Shown: positions 14,858 to 20,792 of the stretch, in pieces
Numbering within the stretch: position 1 is the first letter of the stretch
Layout of the letters: every line of letters begins with the position of its first letter
Program-made: the position numbers and the translations under genes
DNA from: Tangfeifania sp.
GTDB taxonomy: Bacteria > Bacteroidota > Bacteroidia > Bacteroidales > Prolixibacteraceae
Assembly (NCBI GenBank): GCA_018400515.1
Contig: JAGYMR010000022.1
Span: 1 to 20,792 of the forward strand
DNA length: 20,792 nt
Direction of reading: 5' to 3'
The notes under the pieces: generated by a model
Told to the model about the DNA's origin: nothing
Database searches by the model: none
What the model saw: only the letters and a program-made list of their open reading frames with translations

Positions 14858-16138
14858 TTATTTCCTGTTCCAGATCGCTTTAACGGTCGCTTCCTGTCCA
14901 AACCCATCGGGACATGCAGGTGACGGGTTGTTCAGGCGGTATTTCCAGATGGTATGGCCATCCTTCTCAATAGGATCGGCCTGAATGGTTGTGGAGCCGG
15001 GCATCTGAAGGTTTCCGGCCGGATCATTTTCCTCCAGCCAATCGACCACATAGTTCAGCCAGTAGTTCCGGTACTCATCCGAACAATGGGCAAACCAGGT
15101 AATTTCATCCCAGCCCCAGGGCCACCACCATTCATCACCTCCGCAAACACCCGGGTTTTCAGCTCCCGAGTTATCCATTTCCACGAGGTAAGGCAGCGAT
15201 TCACATTCCCAGCCGCTGGGTGTTATGCCCCCTTTACTTTTTGTGTAAAGCGCATCCTGAAAACCAATCACCAGTTCGGCCTCATAGGGCTTGCCGCAAA
15301 TCTCTTTAGGCCGCTGTGGAAACGAGTGGAAATCCAACAGCAAACGGCCATCCTCCGAAACAAATCCGTGGGTGGGCACATGCGCATCAAAAAGCACATA
15401 GCCCCGGCGGGCATGTTTGGCAGCGTAGTTCCGGATACGCTCCACCAATGCATAAGCCACCGCATTATCCGGATCATTGAAATTCATGATCTCGAGCTGT
15501 CCAAAATGGATGCCTTCAATTCCGGCGTTGATATAGCGGGCCGCCCGGTAGAAGAAATACATTTGTGTCTCCACCCGGGTAATATCAGGGACAGAACCTG
15601 CCCCATTGCCCCAATGTCCGTGGTAGGTGCCATCTTGATAGCGCATGGCCTCAAAATTAAAATTCCTTTTCTCCACCGGCAGGTTAAATTCTTTGAAAAC
15701 CCAGTCGGGTACGGGAATGATGTCCACCCCGTATTCCGGCGACAGGCTGTTGCCCGTTTTAAATACCGCCTCAAAAATGCAACACTGGAAAAGAAACTCC
15801 GGATCAGCTTCGTGGGCTTTTGCGGCATATTTTTCCACCTTACGGAAGTGTTCTTCATTACCCATGAGCGGGGTCCATTCAAACGCCGCCCGGCCGATAA
15901 ACTTGGCACCAATGTTTTTGAGCATCCGGAGGTTCTCTTCAAATACGGCGTCGGAGGGAGGCAGTAAAAACTCTCCCTGGGTAATTGCACGGGAGAGGTA
16001 ATTTTCCAAAACCGCTCTTGAAATCCCGTTCGCATCAAACGCATAGTTCCGTTGACCGGTTTCCTCTGCTGTACAATGGGTATTTACAAGGGCAAAAAAA
16101 GCCATTACTGAAATTAAAATCGGTGTTATCCTGTTCAT
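14858..16138 (-). CDS. exported protein of unassigned family, paralogue A of a tandem pair (putative TIM-barrel glycosidase)
   Basis: I do not recognise this family. The protein has 426 residues with a signal peptide (hydrophobic about 5-20). Cleavage may follow THCTA, giving a soluble periplasmic protein; a lipobox at C22 is possible but poor. Regularly spaced beta-strand-like segments suggest a (beta/alpha)8 barrel: KFIGRAAFEWT (79-89), FLFQCCIFEAVF (115-126), IEGIHFGQLEIM (207-218), GYVLFDAHVP (246-255), LLLDFHSFPQRP (266-277), LPYLVEMDNSG (315-325) and WGWDEITWFAHC (341-352). Acidic residues E216 and E320, 104 apart, are candidate catalytic residues. Seven cysteines are shared with paralogue B, which fits an exported, disulfide-bonded protein. 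It lies 47 bases upstream of the GH92 gene and 87 bases downstream of its paralogue. The locus suggests action on a mannose-rich glycan; this is inference. The CDS is certain, the function is not. Confidence 0.93.
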   Translation of the reverse strand: MNRITPILISVMAFFALVNTHCTAEETGQRNYAFDANGISRAVLENYLSRAITQGEFLLPPSDAVFEENLRMLKNIGAKFIGRAAFEWTPLMGNEEHFRKVEKYAAKAHEADPEFLFQCCIFEAVFKTGNSLSPEYGVDIIPVPDWVFKEFNLPVEKRNFNFEAMRYQDGTYHGHWGNGAGSVPDITRVETQMYFFYRAARYINAGIEGIHFGQLEIMNFNDPDNAVAYALVERIRNYAAKHARRGYVLFDAHVPTHGFVSEDGRLLLDFHSFPQRPKEICGKPYEAELVIGFQDALYTKSKGGITPSGWECESLPYLVEMDNSGAENPGVCGGDEWWWPWGWDEITWFAHCSDEYRNYWLNYVVDWLEENDPAGNLQMPGSTTIQADPIEKDGHTIWKYRLNNPSPACPDGFGQEATVKAIWNRK

Positions 16139-16225
16139 TGGTGTATAATTTTAAAAAATCGAACTAAGAAAATTTATTGTTTATTCCGGGAAGCCCGGCT
16201 GTACCAGTTTCTTTGGTCATTTTCC

Positions 16226-17527
16226 TCAATTGTTTTCCCATATCCGTTTGGCCGTTGCTTCCTGTCCAAACCCATCCGGACAAGCTGCCGATGGGGTATT
16301 GATGCGGTAGGCCCAGATCAGCCCGCCGCTTTCCCGTGGGATGGGATCTGCTGCAATGGTAATATATCCGGGCATTTGCAAAAAGCCGTTGGGGTCATTC
16401 TCCTCAATCCAGTTCCATGCATATTCGAGCCAGTAGTTTCTGTAGGCTTCAGTGCAATGGGCAAACCAGGAGATTTCGTCCCATCCCCAGGGCCAGTGTT
16501 TGGGTTCCTCTCCGCAAACGCCGGGATTTGCTGCACCCGAATTATCGAATTCGACCAGATAGGGCAGTGATTCGCATTCCCAGCCGCTGGGTGTAATGCC
16601 CCCTTTACTCTTTTTATAGATGGCATCGATGTATCCAATGCGCAGAATTGCCTGGTACGGGGTTCCGCAGATCTCCTGGGGGCGTTGGGGAAACGAATGA
16701 AAATCGAGCAGAAGGGATCCGTCCCCGAGCAAAACACCCCCCGAAGGCACATGGGCATCGCAAATAACCGTTCCCCTCCGGGCATTTTCCGCGGCATACT
16801 GCCGGATGCGGCCGATCAGATCCTCCCAGATGGTCCATCCGGGATCATTCACAGCCATCGCCTCTATTTGTCCGAAGTGGATGGCCTCAAAACCGGCATC
16901 AATGTAGCGCATGGCCCGGTAATAGAAATAGAGCCGGGTTTCCATTCGGCTAATATCAGGAATGGAAGCTCCCTGAACCCAGTGATCATGAAACAATCCA
17001 TCTTCATAGAGCATGGCATCGTAGTCAAAATTCCGCTGTTCCACCGGCAAATCAAACGCACGGAACACCTCTTCCGGAATGGGAATCTGATCCGCGCCAA
17101 AATTTGTCAGCTCATTGTTACTATGAAAAACAGCCTCAAAGATACAACACTGCAGGATAAATTCGGGATCGGCCTCCAGCGCCTGCGCTGCCCTTTGCGA
17201 TACAATGGCAAAATGCTCATCATCGGGGCGGTCGGGAGTCCAGACAAATCCGGCACGACCAATAAATTTGGCTCCGGTATTTTGGATCATCCGGAGATTC
17301 TCCTCAAATTCAGAATCACTGCCCGGCATGCAGAAATTCCCCTGGGTAATGGCCCGGGAAAGGTAACTCTCCAGCACATTCCGGGGCACCACGCCATCGC
17401 TGAATGCATAGCTCCGGTCAATAATCCGCTCTTCCGGCTCCTCCGGTCCCCCGTTATCATCCCCGTCTTTCTTACAGGACATAAAAAAGAGGGATCCCAG
17501 CAACAAAATAATGATATATCTATTCAT
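16226..17527 (-). CDS. surface-type lipoprotein of unassigned family, paralogue B of a tandem pair (putative TIM-barrel glycosidase)
   Basis: This 433-residue protein is a close relative of the next gene downstream; over one 90-residue stretch (B 307-396) I count 69 identities. It has a lipoprotein signal, with hydrophobic residues 4-16 and lipobox FMSC (C18). An Asp/Glu-rich linker (about 20-34) resembles the export tag of surface lipoproteins in this phylum. The shared core has the same motifs: FIGRAGFVWT, QCCIFEAVF (126-134), IHFGQIEAM with E222, CDAHVP, LLLDFHSFPQRP, SGWECESLPYLVEFDNSG with E326, WPWGWDEISWFAHC, and a C-terminal PSAACPDGFGQEAT. It is the first gene after an intrinsic terminator and is preceded by a -7 element and a palindrome, so it probably begins the catalytic transcription unit. 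No known domain is assigned; a glycan hydrolase or binding role is inferred from position and motifs. Confidence 0.93.
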   Translation of the reverse strand: MNRYIIILLLGSLFFMSCKKDGDDNGGPEEPEERIIDRSYAFSDGVVPRNVLESYLSRAITQGNFCMPGSDSEFEENLRMIQNTGAKFIGRAGFVWTPDRPDDEHFAIVSQRAAQALEADPEFILQCCIFEAVFHSNNELTNFGADQIPIPEEVFRAFDLPVEQRNFDYDAMLYEDGLFHDHWVQGASIPDISRMETRLYFYYRAMRYIDAGFEAIHFGQIEAMAVNDPGWTIWEDLIGRIRQYAAENARRGTVICDAHVPSGGVLLGDGSLLLDFHSFPQRPQEICGTPYQAILRIGYIDAIYKKSKGGITPSGWECESLPYLVEFDNSGAANPGVCGEEPKHWPWGWDEISWFAHCTEAYRNYWLEYAWNWIEENDPNGFLQMPGYITIAADPIPRESGGLIWAYRINTPSAACPDGFGQEATAKRIWENN

Positions 17528-17583
17528 AATCTTTTATGATGTTTGCATCATGCCCGTTTCATTCGAATAAAATTGTTCATTTT

Positions 17584-17591
17584 CAAAGGTA
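17584..17591 (-). promoter_or_regulatory. putative -7 promoter element for the catalytic unit
   Basis: On the - strand this reads TACCTTTG, a full match to TAnnTTTG and identical to the ychF element. It lies 57 bases before the paralogue B ATG and downstream of the terminator at 17702-17738, where a new transcript would be expected to start. No clear -33 TTTG is seen, which would fit a promoter that depends on an activator. Confidence 0.5.
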
Positions 17592-17648
17592 TCGTATGGA
17601 ACGCGCATCTGTTTTAATCATTCCGTTGGGTGAAAGTATTTTACATGC

Positions 17649-17664
17649 TTGTTTCATGAAACAA
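17649..17664. promoter_or_regulatory. 16-base perfect palindrome, candidate operator
   Basis: TTGTTTCATGAAACAA is self-complementary over all 16 bases. It sits between the terminator and the -7 element, with its centre about 70 bases upstream of that element on the - strand. Position and symmetry suit a dimeric DNA-binding regulator acting as an activator or repressor of the catalytic unit. No regulator gene is in the window. Confidence 0.45.
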
Positions 17665-17701
17665 ATTTTAAACGATTGCCATCTCAAAATATTTCAAGTT
17701 A

Positions 17702-17738
17702 TAAAAAAACCTTTCCATGCGCAAAAGGCATGGAAAGG
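17702..17738 (-). terminator. intrinsic terminator after the beta-solenoid lipoprotein gene
   Basis: CCTTTCCATGC (17710-17720) and GCATGGAAAGG (17728-17738) form a perfect 11-base-pair stem with a seven-base loop. On the - strand the stem is followed directly by a run of seven Ts. It begins 16 bases after the lipoprotein stop, so it should end the susCD-lipoprotein transcript or reduce read-through into the enzyme genes. Confidence 0.88.
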
Positions 17739-17753
17739 CTGAAAGCAATCTTT

Positions 17754-19202
17754 TTACAAACCGCATCCTTCAAGGGTTTCAAAATCCACCGGATTTCCGT
17801 TTTTATCCTCCAGGGTAACCGACACATCCGGGTTTTGAATGACGCCACTGTCGTAGGCATCCCTTACCCAGCAAAGACCGGGTTTATCGCCATCGCTGAT
17901 CCCCACTTCAAGATCCCCGTTATTGGTGATGATGATCGTATCCGCCCCCACATAGGTGAGGTTGTCAAATCCCAGAAGGCTGTTGAGCAGATCGTTATTC
18001 CGCACGATGATATCACCGCCGATATGGGTAATGGGGATTTCGGCAAAATTCCATAAACTGCGGAAATTCCCCGGTCCCTTCTCAATAATGAAGTCGCCGC
18101 CCACATGTTCCAGGCTTTTCAGGCCCAATCCGGTAAACATGGGACAATCCCTGACGATGAGATCTCCTTCAATTTTGGTAATATTCTGGAATCCTGAACC
18201 ATTCGGGGGAGCCCCGTCCCAGCCAAAGTCAAGCAGCGGATTATTGATCAGAACCAGGTCGCCATTGATCATTCCCTTCAGGGGTTGAAAACTGTTGATG
18301 TTATTGAATTGCAGGTTGTTTTTAATCACGAGGCCGCCGCTGAACTTGATGGCACCAAAAAATCCCAGGTCCTGAGGACGCCAGGTAACGATGCAGCTGG
18401 TATTGTCGAGGGTCAGTGTTCCCTTCACCTCCGATATTTTTCCAATCAGCGTATTAATGGTGGCATCATCGATGTCCGTTCCGGTAATCGTCAGGTTCTT
18501 AACAACGCCCTCATCATCAAAATTGGTAAAATCAAGCACATCCTCCCTGGAAGACAGGGTGTAATCGATGACGGTTTCACCAACGGGGATGCCAATCATT
18601 GCGGCATCATCCACAGCTTCGGGATGGTTGTCCTGAAGTGTTACAGCGGAAGCCTTGGGGATAACTCCGTCATTGATCAATTTACGAATGGGACCGAAAC
18701 CAAATTCATCGTCCGGCAGGGGGACCACGTTCTCTCCCAGCAGCGGATTTCCTGTAATGGTAAGTGTCCCGTAAAAAGTCTTCAAACCCAGCATTCCGGA
18801 AATATCCTGGAGCTTTGGGTTATCGCGGATCAAAAGTTCGCCGCCAAAAAATTTGAAATTGGTCAATCCGTTCAGCGATTCCAGCTGATCATTTCCGATG
18901 ATCTGAAAAGATACGGTAACCGAAGCTAGCGAGGGGATATTCATATCAACAATGTCCGTATTCTCCACAATGAGGTTTTTGACGCTCAGTACGGAGAGGT
19001 TGGACAGGTCAGTGATGCCTTCTCCCTTAATGGTTAACGTATGGATATCCTCTTTGGTGGAAAAGGCCTCCACTTCCGTCTGGGTCGTCAATGTAAAATC
19101 ACTCCCCTGCAGATTTGGATTTTCCACCTCATCCCTTTCACACGCAAAAAATGTAAAAAGGACAAAAACAGCAATTATTGGAACAAAATATTTTGCATTC
19201 AT
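17754..19202 (-). CDS. surface-type lipoprotein with receptor-L-like/beta-solenoid repeats, putative glycan-binding protein
   Basis: This 482-residue lipoprotein has a signal with lipobox FFAC (C21), followed at once by ERDE, the acidic pattern used for surface export in Bacteroidota. The rest is built from repeating short beta-strand turns, each of the form G-(D/E)-L-hydrophobic-I-x-(D/N)-N-P-x-L. Examples are GELLIRDNPKLQDISGM, GTLTITGNPLLGEN, GDLVLINNPLLDFG and GDIIVRNNDLLNSLLGF. They resemble receptor-L-domain or leucine-rich solenoids. An array of about ten such turns in two blocks (about 50-160 and 230-440) is separated by a non-repeat segment. It starts 17 bases after the susD stop, the position usually held by surface glycan-binding proteins (SusE/SusF-like), although it does not resemble SusE or SusF. 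A binding role is inferred from position and fold; no catalytic motif is visible. Confidence 0.87.
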   Translation of the reverse strand: MNAKYFVPIIAVFVLFTFFACERDEVENPNLQGSDFTLTTQTEVEAFSTKEDIHTLTIKGEGITDLSNLSVLSVKNLIVENTDIVDMNIPSLASVTVSFQIIGNDQLESLNGLTNFKFFGGELLIRDNPKLQDISGMLGLKTFYGTLTITGNPLLGENVVPLPDDEFGFGPIRKLINDGVIPKASAVTLQDNHPEAVDDAAMIGIPVGETVIDYTLSSREDVLDFTNFDDEGVVKNLTITGTDIDDATINTLIGKISEVKGTLTLDNTSCIVTWRPQDLGFFGAIKFSGGLVIKNNLQFNNINSFQPLKGMINGDLVLINNPLLDFGWDGAPPNGSGFQNITKIEGDLIVRDCPMFTGLGLKSLEHVGGDFIIEKGPGNFRSLWNFAEIPITHIGGDIIVRNNDLLNSLLGFDNLTYVGADTIIITNNGDLEVGISDGDKPGLCWVRDAYDSGVIQNPDVSVTLEDKNGNPVDFETLEGCGL

Positions 19203-19219
19203 AGTTGATTCCTTTAGAA

Positions 19220-20779
19220 TTAATTTTTTGGATTTAAATCGAGCTCGCGCTGTGGTATGGGATAGAAGTAGGCATATTCATTCAGCTTGTTGCTGATCAC
19301 CTCCGGTTTGGTAATGGCCGTTTCCACCCGTTTGGTCCTTCTTAATTCCAGCAGGCCTTTCCCTTCAAAGGCCAGCTCAAAGGTCAGTTCCTGCCAGACG
19401 GCCTCCCTGAATTCACTCACCGGCAAATTGGCAGGCAGTTCCGGCAGGTTGGCCCTTTCGCGAACGGCATTGACCGCTTCATATCCTCTTTCTGTGGGCC
19501 CTGCAGCTTCGGCAAAAGTAAGCATCACTTCGGCAAACCGCATAAAATACAATTCGGCCGACGTATTAATATCGGAGGCGTAAGGATCGGTATACTTCCG
19601 GCACATGGGATAATAGAAAGCAGCTTCTGCAGCATCGGAGCTGGTAATATTATCCGGCGACCATTCGGCAACGACCTGTGCATTTTCGTCATAAACAGTG
19701 GTCAGCAACAACTCTTTCCGGAGGTCCTGATTATCATAGGAAGCATAAAAGGTACTGTCGGGCCGGTAATAGTTCCATCCGGCCTGTCCTTCAGCGATGT
19801 ACAACTCCACATCGGAGGGCCTTGTCACTTCGGTACCCAGTTTTCTGGGGATGTATTTCGACTGGATGCCATTGGCGAACATCATTGGGAAGTTGGCCCG
19901 GTCATACAAACGTGTCCGGTGCGTAATCCAGAGGTGTTCGGGTGAATCTTCATAATCCACGTTGTACACTTTATAGAGATCAGGCTCCAGCGCGTAAGTG
20001 GTTTGTTCAAATACAACCTTTTCAGCATACTCCGCTGCTTTGCCATACATCTCCTCACTATCGGCGACCCAATCGTATCCCGGAGCCCCGGTCATTTTAG
20101 AAGAGGCCATGGTAAGGTACACCTTGGCCAGCAGGGCCTGGGCACCAGCCAGGTCGACACGTCCCTGAATTTTCTGAATGGACATCAGGGAAACGGCTTT
20201 TTCGAGGTCCGCAATGATCTGTTCATAGACCACTTCGATGGGCGAATAAGCAATCCGGCCATCTTCAGGGGAGGTGACCTGGGAGGTATGAACAGGCACC
20301 TCTCCGAAGGTGCGGACAGCCATGAAATGGTGGTAAGCCCGTAAGAAATAGGCTTCGCCGACAATCTGATCCCTTTCGGAGGGAGCGATCAGCGAGTTAC
20401 TCATCTGGCTCACATTCTCAATAACACTGTTTGCCCGGGTGATCGACATGTAAATGTATTTGTACATGTAAGTAAACTCTTCGGTGATGGGACTCACATC
20501 CCAGGTATAAAAGAGTGTCTCCACCGCTTTCCCGTAGGTAGAATACTGGTTAGTGGGCAGGTCCATCAGGTTAAACTGAAACCGTTGGGCATATTCAATC
20601 TCTTTTTGCGGGGCATAAGCGTAAAGCAAAGCCTTGACGGCATTTTCTTTTGAATCATAGAAGTTGTCTTCGGTAAAAACCCCTTTCTGAACTTCTTCCA
20701 GCATATCTTCACAGGAGGTAAAGACCAGTGCTGAAAGGATGATATATAAAATGGCAACTGTTTTCTTCATTTCCTTCAT
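19220..20779 (-). CDS. susD: RagB/SusD-family outer-membrane glycan-binding lipoprotein
   Basis: SusD proteins form the lid of the TonB-dependent SusC transporter and deliver oligosaccharide to it at the cell surface. This 519-residue protein has a lipoprotein signal with lipobox FTSC (C23) and acidic residues EDMLEE after the cysteine. The N-terminal helix-turn segment (about 30-150) carries family features such as YMSITRANSVIENV and VGEAYFLRAYHHFMAVRTFGEVPV. The C-terminal part contains the familiar MRFAEVMLTFAEAA (about 412-425), AVNAVRERANLP, ELAFEGKGLLELRRTKR and NEYAYFYPIPQRELDLNPKN, which ends the protein normally. The ATG at 20779 was chosen; a second ATG three codons later (20770) is possible. 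Upstream, only 13 bases remain in the window, and a susC gene is expected there. It is probably cotranscribed with the lipoprotein gene that begins 17 bases after its stop. Confidence 0.96.
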   Translation of the reverse strand: MKEMKKTVAILYIILSALVFTSCEDMLEEVQKGVFTEDNFYDSKENAVKALLYAYAPQKEIEYAQRFQFNLMDLPTNQYSTYGKAVETLFYTWDVSPITEEFTYMYKYIYMSITRANSVIENVSQMSNSLIAPSERDQIVGEAYFLRAYHHFMAVRTFGEVPVHTSQVTSPEDGRIAYSPIEVVYEQIIADLEKAVSLMSIQKIQGRVDLAGAQALLAKVYLTMASSKMTGAPGYDWVADSEEMYGKAAEYAEKVVFEQTTYALEPDLYKVYNVDYEDSPEHLWITHRTRLYDRANFPMMFANGIQSKYIPRKLGTEVTRPSDVELYIAEGQAGWNYYRPDSTFYASYDNQDLRKELLLTTVYDENAQVVAEWSPDNITSSDAAEAAFYYPMCRKYTDPYASDINTSAELYFMRFAEVMLTFAEAAGPTERGYEAVNAVRERANLPELPANLPVSEFREAVWQELTFELAFEGKGLLELRRTKRVETAITKPEVISNKLNEYAYFYPIPQRELDLNPKN

Positions 20780-20792
20780 TTTTTATATTAAA

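Noticed and set aside
14954..15967. 337-codon + strand open frame opposite paralogue A
   Set aside because: It is antisense to a conserved exported protein with clear paralogue support on the - strand, and a similar shadow frame (16685-17539) occurs opposite paralogue B for the same reason.
16186..16198. Short hairpin CCGGG-AAG-CCCGG between the two paralogues as a terminator
   Set aside because: The stem has only five pairs and no T-tract follows on the - strand, so it is too weak to call.
14858..17527. GH18/GH85-type endoglycosidase identity for the unknown pair
   Set aside because: I looked for the GH18 DxxDxDxE signature and did not find it in either protein. An endoglycosidase role remains only a hypothesis based on context.

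Overview
This window looks like part of a Bacteroidota chromosome, probably Bacteroidales/Marinilabiliales-like. Four things support that: a SusD-family lipoprotein, exported lipoproteins with acidic residues after the lipid-anchored cysteine, the long (about 320-residue) form of NusB, and several promoter elements that fit the phylum's -7 consensus TAnnTTTG. I see no tRNA, rRNA, CRISPR array or insertion sequence. No gene-free stretch exceeds 300 bases; the longest gaps are 4653-4910 and 17528-17753.

Left part (1-4652), housekeeping. On the + strand are a threonine aldolase and a rhomboid protease, overlapping by four bases, then NusB and YajC, each with its own promoter-like element. A strong hairpin at 3498-3536 separates yajC from the convergent gene for the ATPase YchF.

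Right part (4911-20779), a polysaccharide utilization locus read entirely on the - strand, so transcription runs from high to low coordinates. In that order it encodes SusD (SusC is presumably just beyond the window edge), a surface-type lipoprotein made of beta-solenoid/receptor-L-like repeats, two tandem paralogous exported proteins of a family I cannot assign, a GH92 alpha-mannosidase with two accessory domains, a GH130 mannoside phosphorylase, a GH2 beta-mannosidase, an SGNH esterase, a small HAD 5'-nucleotidase-like protein, and a GPH/MelB-type sugar symporter. An intrinsic terminator after the beta-solenoid lipoprotein, followed by a new -7 element and a 16-base perfect palindrome, splits the locus into a binding/uptake unit and a catalytic unit.

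The enzyme set points to a mannose-rich glycan with a beta-mannosyl core, such as a high-mannose N-glycan. Alpha-mannose would be trimmed outside the cytoplasm by GH92. The remaining Man-beta-1,4-(GlcNAc) unit would enter through the GPH symporter and be split in the cytoplasm by GH130 (with phosphate) or GH2 (with water). No recognisable endoglycosidase is present. The two paralogous unknown proteins (14858-17527) sit where one would be expected and have conserved Glu, Asp, His and Trp motifs resembling a (beta/alpha)8-barrel glycosidase. They are the best candidate here for an undescribed activity.
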